Below are positions 1 through 9,675 of a stretch of DNA of 64,000 bases, one piece after another (position 1 is the stretch's first letter; each line of letters starts with the position of its first letter). A program made the position numbers and the translations under genes. The notes under the pieces are model-generated. The model was not told the DNA's origin and did not search any database. It saw only the letters and a program-made list of their open reading frames with translations. The stretch lies in assembly GCF_036898095.1 (NCBI RefSeq), contig NC_090743.1, positions 24,852,424 through 24,916,423 of the forward strand, read 5' to 3'. The DNA is from Palaemon carinicauda (lineage: Eukaryota > Arthropoda > Malacostraca > Decapoda > Palaemonidae).

Positions 1-61
1 CAATTTTCTCCTCGGTCCACTGGGTCTCTATTGGGGAGGAAGGGTGGGTCCTTTAATTCAT

Positions 62-140
62 GATCACCGGGTAAGTATATTAAAAAATTTATTTTACTAA
101 TGAAAATAACATTTTCCAATATTAAACTTACCCGGTGATC
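62..140. repeat. Internal complementary region (ICR) of copy A
   Basis: A 79-bp near-palindromic block beginning GATCACCGGGTAAG and ending CTTACCCGGTGATC. One half matches the left terminus of the same copy (6337-6365), including a CC doublet not seen in copies B, C or D. The other half corresponds to the right terminus, which lies outside the window. In DIRS elements the ICR is complementary to the joined ends and is thought to template circle closure. Confidence 0.9.
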
Positions 141-551
141 ATATAGCTGATTCACACCCAGGGGGGTGGGTAGAGACCAGCATATATGTTAACATTAAGA
201 GCTAAGTATTCCGTATTTCATTTTAGCAGTTATTCAAAATAACAAACATAAAATTAATAAGTACCTGGTAAGGAAGTCGACTTGAATAATTACTCTGCCT
301 TTTTAAGTACGTCTTCCTTACTGAGCCTCGCGATCCTCACAGGATGCTGAGCGACTCCTAGGAGCTGAAGTATGAAGGGTTGCAACCCATACTAAAGGAC
401 CTCATCAAAACCTCTAATCTAGGCGCTTCTCAAGAAAGAATTTGACCACCCGCCAAATCAACCAGGATGCGAAAGGCTTCTTAGCCTTCCGGACAACCCA
501 AAAAACAACAATAAAAAACATTTCAAGAGATAGATTAAAAAGGTTATGGGA

Positions 552-1634
552 TTATGGGAATGTAGTGGTTGAGCCCTCACCCACTACTGCACTCGCTGCT
601 ACGAATGGTCCCAGGGTGTAGCAGTTCTCGTAAAGAGACTGGACATCTTTAAGGTAAAATGATGCGAACACTGACTTGCTTCTCCAATAGGTTGCATCCA
701 TTACACTCTGCAGAGATCTGTTTTGTTTGAAGGCCACTGAAGTCGCGACAGCTCTAACTTCATGTGTCCTTACCTTCAGCAAAGCATGGTCCTCCTCATT
801 CAGATGGGAATGAGCTTCTCGAATCAAAAGTCTGATATAATAAGAAACTGCATTCTTCGACATAGGTAAAGAAGGTTTCTTAATGGCGCACCATAAAGCT
901 TCTGACTGGCCACGTAACGGTTTAGTACGTTTCAAATAGTACTTAAGAGCTCTTACAGGGCATAGTACTCTTTTTTGTTCATTTCCAACCAAATTAGAAA
1001 GGCTTGGAATCTCGAACGATTTGGGCCAAGGACGAGAAGGAAGTTCGTTTTTGGCTAAAAAACCAAGCTGTAAGGAACATGTAGCCGTTTCAGATGTAAA
1101 TCCAATGTTCCTGCTGAAGGCGTGTATCTCACTGACTCTTTTAGCTGTTGCTAAGCAGACGAGGAAAAGAGTCTTCTAAGTGAGATCTTTAAAAGAGGCT
1201 GATTGAAGTGGTTCGAATCTTGCTGACATAAGGAACCTTAGTACCACGTCTAAGTTCCAACCTGGAGTGGTCAACCGACGCTCCTTCGAGGTCTCAAAAG
1301 ACTTAAGGAGGTCCTGTAGATCTTTGTTGTTGGAAAGATCTAAGCCTCTGTGACGGAAGACTGTTGCCAACATGCTTCTGTAACCTTTGATCGTGGGAGC
1401 TGAAAGGGATCTTTCCTTCCTTAGGTATAAAAGGAAGTCAGCTATCTGAGTTACAGAGGTACTGGTTGAGGATACTGATTTTGACTTGCACCAGCTTCGG
1501 AAGACTTCCCACTTCGACTGGTAGACTTTGAGAGTGGATGTCCTCCTTGCTCTAGCAATCGCTCTGGCTGCCTCCTTCGAAAAGCCTCTAGCTCTCGAGA
1601 GTCTTTCGATAGTCTGAAGGCAGTCAGACGAAGA
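552..1634 (-). pseudogene. Tyrosine recombinase of DIRS copy A, one in-frame stop
   Basis: About 360 codons homologous to the intact recombinases of copies C and E. The N-terminal core-binding part (GFSKEAARAIARARR, then TIKGYRSMLATVFRHRG) is followed by a catalytic part with the first Arg (in AKRVSE), the HxxR box (THEVRAVATS), a Trp (YWRSKS) and the likely nucleophile Tyr (FYLKD). An in-frame TAG at 1176-1178 falls between DLT and KTLFL, just before the first catalytic Arg; the reading frame is otherwise open. The YR would cut and rejoin the circular cDNA at the target. Its frame continues upstream across the RT ORF as one open frame to about 3290. Confidence 0.9.
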
Positions 1635-3698
1635 GCGTGGAGGCTTGGGTGTACCTTCTTTACATGCGGCTGACGCAGAAGGTCCACTCTTAGAGGAAGT
1701 GTTCTGGGAACGTCTACTAGCCATTGCAGTACCTCGGTGAACCATTCTCTCGCGGGCCAGAGGGGAGCAACCAACGTCAACCTTGTCCCTTCGTGAGAGG
1801 CGAACTTCTGCAGTACTCTGTTGACAATCTTGAACGGGGGGAACGCATAAAGGTCTAGATGGGACCAATCCAGAAGAAAGGCATCTATGTGAACTGCTGC
1901 TGGGTCCGGAATCAGTGAGCAATAAATTGGGAGCCTCTTGGTCATCGAGGTTGCGAACAGATCTATGGTAGGCTGACCCCATAAGGCCCATAGTCTGTTG
2001 CAAACATTCTTGTGAAGGGTCCACTCTGTTGGGATGATTTGACCCTTCCGGCTGAGGCGGTCTGCCATGACATTCATGTCGCCTTGAATGAACCTCGTAA
2101 CTAGGGATACGTTTCGATCTCTTGACCAGGTGAGGAGGTCCCTTGCGATCTCGTACAACGTCATCGAATGAGTCCCTCCTTGCTTGGAGATGTACGCCAA
2201 GGCTGTGGTGTTGTCGGAGTTCACCTCCACCACCTTGCCTAGAAGGAGGGACTTGAAGCTTCTCAAGGCCAGATGAACTGCCAGTAGCTCCTTGCAGTTG
2301 ATGTGAAGTGTTCTTTGCTCCGGATTCCACGTGCCCGAGCATTCCCGTCCGTCCAGTGTCGCACCCCAGCCCGTGTCCGATGCGTCCGAGAAGAGAAGGA
2401 GGTCGGGGGTCTGAACAGCCAGAGGCAGACCCTCCTTGAGGAGAATGTTGTTCTTCCACCAAATCAGTGAAGACTTCATCTTCTCGGAAATAGGAACCGA
2501 GAACGCTTCTAGCGTCTTGTCCTTTCTCCAGTGAGCAGCTAGGTGAAACTGAAGGGGTCGGAGGTGGAGTCTCCCTAACGCGATGAACTGGTCCAGTGAT
2601 GAAAGCGTCCCTATCAGACTCATCCACTGTCTGACTGAACATCGGTCCTTCTTCAGCATGGACTGGATGCATTCTTGGGCTTGACTGATTCTGGGGGCCG
2701 ACGGAAAAGCCCGAAAAGCTTGACTCTGAATCTCCATTCCTAGGTATACTATAGTTTGGGATGGGACGAGTTGGGACTTTTCTATATTGACCAGGAGACC
2801 CAATTCCTTGGTCAGATCTAGAGTCCACTGTAGATTCTCCAGACAGCGACGACTTGACGCAGCTCTTAAAAGCCAGTCGTCCAAATAGAGGGAGGCTCTG
2901 ATGTTTGCTAAATGCAGGAATTTGGCAATATTCCTCATCAGTTTGGTAAAAACTAGAGGTGCCGTGCTTAGGCCAAAGCACAGGGCTTGGAACTGGTAAA
3001 CAACCTTCCCGAAAACGAACCTTAGAAAAGGTTGGGAATCTGGGTGGATGGGGACGTGAAAGTAAGCGTCCTTTAGGTCTAACGAGACCATCCAGTCTTC
3101 CTTCCTGACCGATGCTAGAACCGACTTTGTCGTCTCCATGGTGAACGTCTGCTTTGTGACAAAGACATTCAGAGCACTGACGTCTAGCACCGGTCTCCAC
3201 CCTCCTGTCTTCTTTGGCACTAAGAAGAGGCGGTTGTAAAAGCCCGGGGATTGATGGTCCCGGACTATGACTACCGCTCCCTTTTGTAGTAAGAGACACC
3301 TCTTGCTGTAAAGCTAGTCTCTTGTCCTCCTCTCTGTACCTGGGAGAGAGGTCGATGGGAGTTGTTGCTAGAGGGGGCTTGCGCAAGAATGGAATCTTGT
3401 ACCCCTCCCTGAGTAACTTCACAGACTGTGCGTCTGCGCCCCTGTTCTCCCAGGCCTGCTAGTAGTTCTTGAGCCTGGCTCCCACTGCTGTCTGAAGAAG
3501 GTGGCAGTCAGACTCTGCCTCTAGAGGACTTGGAACCCTTCTTCTTGCTCCCACGTTGACTTCCGGCACGAGCACCTCCTCTGCTGGAGGCTCTGCCACG
3601 AAAGGGCGGAATGAACCTTGACGCTGGAGTGTCCATCCTGGGTCTAGGCACGGATGGCAAAGGGGTGGCTTTGCGTGCGGATGACGCCACCAGGTCAT
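1451..3698 (-). pseudogene. RT / RNase H / methyltransferase-like ORF of copy A, broken
   Basis: The polymerase ORF. In order: an N-terminal region (TAVGARLKNY), the RT palm with SLDLKDAYFHVPIHP, the FGLSTAP motif and the catalytic YLDD box (2876-2887), RNase H with DASDTGWGA, CKELLAVHLAL, NSDNTTALAYI and MADRLSR, then a Dam-like methyltransferase-related region (IDLFATS ... LYAFPPFK). Two defects: TAG at 3456-3458 where copies B and C have a Trp codon, and a 2-nt deletion near 3295 relative to copy C that shifts the frame. The start is uncertain because the ORF is open upstream into gag. It overlaps gag at one end and the YR core by about 180 nt at the other. Confidence 0.9.
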
Positions 3699-5982
3699 GG
3701 GTGTCTTTCTGGATCAAGGAGGCAGCAATCTCCTTGATCAACTCTTCAGGGAAGAGACACTTCGAGAGTGGAGCAAACATAAGCTCCGACTTTTGACATG
3801 GGGTGACTCCAGCTGACAAGAAGGAGCAAAGGTGATCCCGCTTCTTGAGGACCCCAGACACGAAAGAAGCCGCAAGCTCACCAGAACCATCCCGGATGGC
3901 TTTGTCCATGCAGGACATAATGAGCATGGAAGTTTCCTTATCAGAAGGGGAGGTCTTCCTGCTCAACGCTCCCAAACACCAGTCCAAGAAGTTAAAGACT
4001 TCGAATGCACGGAAAACTCCCTTCATAAGATGGTCCATATCCGAAGGAGTCCAGCAAATCTTGGAGCGTCTCATAGCCAGCCTGCGGGGAGAGTCTACCA
4101 GACTTGAGAAGTCGCCCTGGGCAGAGGCAGGAACTCCCAAGCCGAGAACTTCTCCCGTGGCATACCAGACGCTAGATCTGGAAGCAAGCTTGACCGGGGG
4201 AAACATGAAGGATGTCTTCCCAAGTTGCTTCTTGGACTGCAACCACTCTCCCAGTACCCTTAAAGCTCTCTTGGACGAGCGAGCGAGTACGAGCTTCGTA
4301 AAGGCAGGTGCTGCTGACTGCATGCCTAAAGCGAACTCAGAGGGAGGCGAGCGTGGTGCTGCAGACACAAACTGTTCCGGATATAAATCCTTGAACAGCG
4401 CAAGCACTTTCCTAAAGTCTAAGGAGGGAGGCGTGGTCTTGGGTTCTTCGATGTCGGAGTGTTGGTCGTCAAGATGTGCAGCTTCGTCATCATCAGAGAT
4501 TCCATCGTCTGAATGTTGAGGAGGAAGAGGCAACGGAGTGGGTAAAAGCTGGACGGCTGAGTCCGGCAGCACGGGTGCATGCGTGGCTGCACTGTACCCA
4601 ACGTCATGCCACTGTTGGTCAGTCTGAGAACTGGCAACAACCAAAGCTGAGTGGGTGCGCAAAGCGTCTACTCCCGACTGTGGAAGGATAGCGGAGACCA
4701 CCGTGGGTTGCGGAGGCTGACGCACCGCGTCAAAACACGGCAGCTTAACTCCACCCTCCTGTTGTTGTGGTAGCTCACGAACGGCAACGGAGGGTTCCGT
4801 GCGTCTGTGAACGTCAGCATGCGTCTGGCAGGGTCGACTGCGCATGGGTGGAGGAGCTCTCACAGCTGGAGTGTGGGAGCAGGCAGCCTCAGCGTCTGCT
4901 GGGCGCACAACCGTGGCAGGTTGTAGGCTAACGGGTGCAGCGTCAACCTTCTCCGCACGAAACTCCTGCATAACAGCAGCTAACTGAGTCTGCATAGACT
5001 GCAGCAAAGACCACTTAGGGTCTACAAAAGCGGGAGCGGCAACAGACGGAGTTACTGTCTGTTGTGACTGAGGGTCTAAAACAGCGGGTGCGGCAACAGA
5101 CGGAGTTACTGCCTGTTGCGGTACCACTTTGCCTCTCTTAGGAGGTGTGCAGTCGTCGGAGGACTGCAGCGGGTCCGAACTGACCCAGTGGCTACACCTG
5201 GGCCGTTGGACTTGCTCGGAAGGGACCTTACGTTTAAGAGGCCGTGAGACCTTGGTCCATCGTTTCTGTCGAGAAACCTCTTCCGCAGACGAGGAATGAA
5301 CGGGCTCACTCGTCTTCTTGTGGGTGGGACGATCTAGGAAAGATACGTCCGAAACCACGGAGGGAACGTCTGTCCGCTGATTAAAGCCTGTCGAACCCTT
5401 TGGTCGTACGACATAGCTTCTCCCCTGGGCTTGGGAGCTTGCAAGAGGTCCCGGACTGGGAGGACGACAGGCACGAACAGACGCACCCTCATGCGTAACA
5501 CTGACACTTTTCACTGCACTGACACTCACTTCACTTCCCACTGCACTTTTACCTTTCAACTCCCTGACGTCAGCCATGAGTTTATTGCGGTCATTCGCCA
5601 ATGACTCGACTCTCTCACCTAGAGCCTGGATGGCACGCATCATATCTGCCATTGAAGGTTGATGAGAGCTAGCAGGGAGGTCGGGTGCAACCACTACAGG
5701 GGAAGGAATAGGTTGAGGGGCATGGGGAGAGGAAAAATCAATTGAGCGAGACGAACTCCTCCTGATCCTATCCTTCTCTAGCCTACGTGCATATTTCAGG
5801 AATTCTTGAAACCCGAATTCCGAAAGCCCAACGCATTCCTCACATCGATCTTCCAATTGACAGGCTTTACCCCTACAATTGGAACAAACGGTGTGCGGAT
5901 CGATAGAGGCCTTCGGAAGACGCCTTGAACAGTCCCTAGCGCTACACTTCCTGTACTTGGGAACTTGAGAAGGGTCAGACAT
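3508..5982 (-). CDS. Gag-like protein of DIRS copy A, full length (824 aa)
   Basis: Structural nucleocapsid-like protein that would package element RNA. Begins MSDPSQVPKYRK. Residues about 30-55 hold a Cys cluster of form C-x2-C-x4-C-x5-C-x2-C shared with copies C and V. The middle (about 100-500) is low-complexity and Pro/Ser/Gln-rich, with two TPSVAAPA repeats. The C-terminal 280 residues form the conserved domain (VWYATGEVLGLGVPASAQ, DFSSLVDSPRR, then RAFEVFNFLDW), ending in an Arg/Gly/Lys-rich basic tail typical of RNA binding. The start is the first ATG after the leader and matches the MSD start in the other copies. The stop is UGA followed by CUG; the same frame stays open beyond it into the recombinase frame. 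Confidence 0.9.
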   Translation of the reverse strand: MSDPSQVPKYRKCSARDCSRRLPKASIDPHTVCSNCRGKACQLEDRCEECVGLSEFGFQEFLKYARRLEKDRIRRSSSRSIDFSSPHAPQPIPSPVVVAPDLPASSHQPSMADMMRAIQALGERVESLANDRNKLMADVRELKGKSAVGSEVSVSAVKSVSVTHEGASVRACRPPSPGPLASSQAQGRSYVVRPKGSTGFNQRTDVPSVVSDVSFLDRPTHKKTSEPVHSSSAEEVSRQKRWTKVSRPLKRKVPSEQVQRPRCSHWVSSDPLQSSDDCTPPKRGKVVPQQAVTPSVAAPAVLDPQSQQTVTPSVAAPAFVDPKWSLLQSMQTQLAAVMQEFRAEKVDAAPVSLQPATVVRPADAEAACSHTPAVRAPPPMRSRPCQTHADVHRRTEPSVAVRELPQQQEGGVKLPCFDAVRQPPQPTVVSAILPQSGVDALRTHSALVVASSQTDQQWHDVGYSAATHAPVLPDSAVQLLPTPLPLPPQHSDDGISDDDEAAHLDDQHSDIEEPKTTPPSLDFRKVLALFKDLYPEQFVSAAPRSPPSEFALGMQSAAPAFTKLVLARSSKRALRVLGEWLQSKKQLGKTSFMFPPVKLASRSSVWYATGEVLGLGVPASAQGDFSSLVDSPRRLAMRRSKICWTPSDMDHLMKGVFRAFEVFNFLDWCLGALSRKTSPSDKETSMLIMSCMDKAIRDGSGELAASFVSGVLKKRDHLCSFLSAGVTPCQKSELMFAPLSKCLFPEELIKEIAASLIQKDTHDLVASSARKATPLPSVPRPRMDTPASRFIPPFRGRASSRGGARAGSQRGSKKKGSKSSRGRV

Positions 5983-6185
5983 CTTGAATTAGTCAAAGGG
6001 GGGAATTCAAAATCTATCCAAGTCGTCAACAAATAATCCAAAATCCAATAAAAGAATGCAAGGAAGTATTGAAGATAACTTCTGCACAGCGATAGCTAAT
6101 AACCAGAAATGAATACTTCACCAAATAACGTGAAAATCAATCCAGAAAACAAGAGCGTATTCAGTAGGTCTTGCCGGTGGCACGA

Positions 6186-6365
6186 CAGAGAGAAAATTGG
6201 TTCTGTGTTGACATCGAGTACTTGAGTACCTGCTCGACAGATGGCGCTGTTGATGTACACCCCCACCTGTATAGCGATCGCTGGCGTATTCCGCCCGTAG
6301 GTTTTTCTGTCGGGCAGCAGAGCTGACAGCTATATGATCACCGGGTAAGTTTAATATTGGAAAAA
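6186..6365 (-). repeat. Left inverted terminal repeat of copy A
   Basis: About 180 bp. Its inverted partner, the right ITR of copy A, is almost entirely outside the window. It closely matches both ITRs of copy D (37857-38038 and 44014-44218), with shared blocks CAGCGATCGCTATACAGG and GCCCGACAG. The end adjoins TTTTTCCAATATT. Confidence 0.88.
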
Positions 6366-8682
6366 CAAAGATAATTTTACTTTTAAAATCCAACTTCTAT
6401 TACATTGGGTACTCACCTTTCCGTAATAATTCCTACCTGAACTGTACTTGTAGTAGGGGATGGTGGGATGGGTGACCAATAAATCATATAACGAAAAGTT
6501 GGCCCTAAACACCTTGTATCTCATATTTTCTAACATTACCCCTACATCCTGCCTTTCTTTTCTTCTCACTTCTCCCTTTACAATTGCTACCACTCTCTGT
6601 TTCCACCTTTGTCTGTCTATAATCCTCTCTTGTTTGGTAGTTATCTTCTTCCCACCGTTTTAGGCTATACTCTTTTCCTTCAGAGCTGTTGGAACCTCTG
6701 GAATCCACTGCCAGATTTTTTTCCTGTTGCTACTTACTTCTTGCCCTCCCAGGTTGTAGGTTGGCACGGGCACCAGCCACCCGTTGAAATACTACCACCA
6801 GAGAGTTATTGGGTCCCTCTCTCTGGTTCCGGATAATTTTTCCTTTGCCTACAGATCCACCAAATAATCTGGCCTATTCGTTCCACATTCTCCTCTGTCT
6901 TCATACATCTGATAAGACCGAGATTACCAAACAATTCTTCAATCAAGAGGTTAACTACTGCACTGTAATAGTTCAGTGGCTACTTTCCTCTTAGTGAGGG
7001 TCGAAGAGACTTTAGCTATGGTAAGTAGTTCTTCTAAGAGAGGGACACTCCAAAATCAAACCATTGTTCTCTAGTCTTGAGTAGTGCCATAGACTATGTA
7101 CCATTATTTTCCATTGTCTTGGATTAGTTCTCTTGCTTGAGGGTACACTCAGGCGAACGTCTACCTTATTTCTCTTTCTTTTGTTTTTTAAGTTTTTAAA
7201 GTTTGTATAAGAAAGATGGAGTTTTTATGATAAAACAAAGTTTTATGAATACTTACCTGGTATCTCTACCGCAGGATGGGATGGTTGTACTGAAAAGTAC
7301 CTCCTTGTCTGGGCAAGAAACCCATCACTGAAGTGTTGTTGATCCCCACAACCACAGAGTAGTCCGCCAGGCTAGGTGGAGCTACTGAAGTGCCAGAAAC
7401 ACGGTTTCCACCTCGAGTAGGTCTAGAGAAGGTTCTTCCTGGTTCTGACCACCGGCCTGAGGACCCGTGGTTCAGAACGTGGGCCCCCCCTCTTTCTTTG
7501 ACGCGTCCGAAAACAGCATCAAGTTAGGGGGAAGGACGAGAAGGACCACTCCCTATTGTAGATCCTCGTCTGCTTCCCACCCCTATGGGTCAGTCTGTAC
7601 CGGTTGTCCCCTAGGGGTCCCGGCGTCTGGGGAGACGTGCCCCCGACTCCCCCGCGCCCCGAGTTGCCACTGAAGAGAACTCATCCTGAGGCGACTGTGG
7701 AAACCAGACGGGCCAGGGAGGAAAGACGTAACCACCTTGGGTTGGAAGGTCTTCTCGTGTGGGGAAAGGTCTCGCAACCTTCCTCCGCCTTTGTACCCTG
7801 TTGCCTGAAGGGAAGGCTTAGGGAGATTGGAGCCTAAGACCAGGCTTAGGTATACCAGACTCTGAGAGGGCTGCGGGCAGGACTCCTCGAGGACCACCAT
7901 GATCTTTAGAACTTGGCAAAGTCCGTGGAGCTTGTCCCGATGACGAAGAAGGGATGCCTTCGAGTCTGCTAGGATCGGCCAGTCACCCAGGAAACGGAGG
8001 GGACAGATGCCGATCCTGAGAGCCCGTGAAGAGATCAGAGTGGAAGTATCGGTGAACTGTTGAGGTACTGTGGAGAGCCCGAAGCACAGCCCTTGAACTG
8101 GTATATCCGCCTTCCAGGCAAACTCCAAAGTACTTCCTTGAAGATGGGTGAACCGGGACCAGAAGTACGAGTCCTACCGGACCAGTGTACACATGAAGTC
8201 TTGTGGTCTCACCGCAAAGCTGACCGCGTCTGCTGTCGCTATGCTGAACGGAGACTGTTTGACAACCCTGTACAGAGTCGAGAAGGGAAGGAGACGACTG
8301 AGGAGGCCTCGGAACCCGTTGGCCACCCCTTGGAGGGAGCGTATCTTCAGCATGGACTGGACTTCCGCCCCCTCACTGATCCCTACCCAGGGAGGAGGGA
8401 GGGGCTCGATACCGACCAGGACTGTTGAAGGAGACAAACTCGGAGAGCTGGCCCTCGGCCTAGTCTCTGGTGCTCTCCATTCCCTGAGACCAGGGCAAGC
8501 TGCACTGGCGTAAGGGAGCCCTTGGGTGAGTAGACTCGGTCCCGAACCGTATCCTTCCCTTACCGAAGAGGAATCTCTGAATCTGGGATCCCCTTGAGGT
8601 TTCTCCTGAGGGCCAGAACGCAAGTTCCGACCCCTGGAGCTCCTCCTCCTGATGGACTGGCAGCGAGGTCTCCCATCTCCGG
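6366..8682 (-). repeat. Inverted, internally deleted duplicate of the 21.7-27.46 kb region
   Basis: Read on the minus strand this arm matches 21.68-23.12 kb, then skips about 3.4 kb, then matches 26.56-27.46 kb. The flank part (6366-7222) is nearly identical: a 67-codon open frame at 6505-6708 is residue-for-residue the same as one at 27117-27320. The transposon part differs more (12 differences over 181 aligned residues by my count). It ends at the assembly gap. It could be a true palindromic duplication or a misplaced haplotype. No gene is recognised in 6366-7222. Confidence 0.85.
7223..8682 (-). pseudogene. Family III DIRS reverse transcriptase fragment plus a family II terminus
   Basis: On the minus strand, 8682 to 7263 encodes a broken DIRS polymerase. 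The best segment (8128-7583) reads FAWKADIPVQGLCFGLSTVP, and the catalytic box is FLGD where YLDD is expected. The RNase H start is visible near 7500. At about 7262 it is joined directly to the terminal 40 bp of the family II right end (CCAGGTAAGTATTC, 7223-7262), because the 3.4 kb present at 23124-26562 is missing. Multiple frameshifts; no function expected. Confidence 0.8.
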
Positions 8683-9182
8683 NNNNNNNNNNNNNNNNNN
8701 NNNNNNNNNNNNNNNNNNNNNNNNNNNNNNNNNNNNNNNNNNNNNNNNNNNNNNNNNNNNNNNNNNNNNNNNNNNNNNNNNNNNNNNNNNNNNNNNNNNN
8801 NNNNNNNNNNNNNNNNNNNNNNNNNNNNNNNNNNNNNNNNNNNNNNNNNNNNNNNNNNNNNNNNNNNNNNNNNNNNNNNNNNNNNNNNNNNNNNNNNNNN
8901 NNNNNNNNNNNNNNNNNNNNNNNNNNNNNNNNNNNNNNNNNNNNNNNNNNNNNNNNNNNNNNNNNNNNNNNNNNNNNNNNNNNNNNNNNNNNNNNNNNNN
9001 NNNNNNNNNNNNNNNNNNNNNNNNNNNNNNNNNNNNNNNNNNNNNNNNNNNNNNNNNNNNNNNNNNNNNNNNNNNNNNNNNNNNNNNNNNNNNNNNNNNN
9101 NNNNNNNNNNNNNNNNNNNNNNNNNNNNNNNNNNNNNNNNNNNNNNNNNNNNNNNNNNNNNNNNNNNNNNNNNNNNNNNNNN
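8683..9182. other. Assembly gap (500 N)
   Basis: Exactly 500 N, which is usually a placeholder length. The left side is family III RT on the minus strand; the right side is the middle of a family I gag on the plus strand. The left ITR and most of gag of copy B, and possibly the missing half of the family II element, would lie here. Confidence 0.99.
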
Positions 9183-9183
9183 T

Positions 9184-9675
9184 CTCGACTGGTGCCTGGG
9201 GGCCCTGAGCAAGAAGACCTCCCCTGCGGACAAGGACTCAGCCATGCTTATAATGTCCTGCATGGATAAAGCAATTCGGGATGGGTCCGGCGAGCTTGCT
9301 TCAATGTTTGTTTCAGGAGTTCTTAAGAAAAGGGAGCAACTTTGCACTTTTCTTTCTTCCAGCATCACACCTTGTCAAAGGTCTCAACTCCTTTTTGCTC
9401 CGCTTTCTAAGTTCTTGTTCCCCGAAGAGCTTATCAAGGATTTGTCTGCGGCCCTGATTCAGAAGGACACTCATGATCTTGTGGCCTCTTCAGCTCGTAA
9501 GGCTAAGGTTGCTCCCTCAGTTCCCAGGACTTACCGCACCCCAGTGGCTGATACTCCTGCTACAAGGTTTATTCCGCCCTTTCGTGGCAGAGCCCCCAGC
9601 CGAGGAAGCTCCCGTCCAGACTCTTCCAGGAGCAGGTCTAGGAAAGGTCCCAAGACTTCAAAAGGCAAACACTGA
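9184..9675 (+). pseudogene. C-terminal part of gag, copy B (cut by gap)
   Basis: Open from the gap edge to a UGA at 9673-9675. It encodes the conserved C-terminal capsid-like region (LDWCLGALSKKTS, MSCMDKAIRDGSGEL, GVLKKREQLCTFL) and the basic tail (FRGRAPSRGSSRPDSSRS). It is partial only because of the gap. The next codon after UGA is CUC, and the frame continues open from there to 12270. Confidence 0.88.

Larger units (their letters stand above)
1..6365 (-). mobile_element. Family I DIRS retrotransposon, copy A (right end beyond window)
   Basis: DIRS1-like element on the minus strand. Going leftward from 6365 it holds the left ITR, gag (5982-3508), RT/RNase H/MT ORF, tyrosine recombinase, a 3' region (141-551, no ORF), the ICR (62-140) and the first bases of the right ITR. 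DIRS elements move through a circular cDNA and a tyrosine recombinase instead of an integrase, so there is no target-site duplication. The left terminus is placed where the sequence departs from its inverted paralogue at 27461. Gag is open; RT has a nonsense codon and a 2-nt deletion; YR has one nonsense codon. The copy is therefore recent but probably dead. 5983-6187 is untranslated leader. Confidence 0.93.

Noticed and set aside
3845..4519. 224-codon plus-strand frame opposite gag of copy A
   Set aside because: It is the antisense of a conserved gag domain; similar antisense frames occur opposite gag in other copies and carry no motif.
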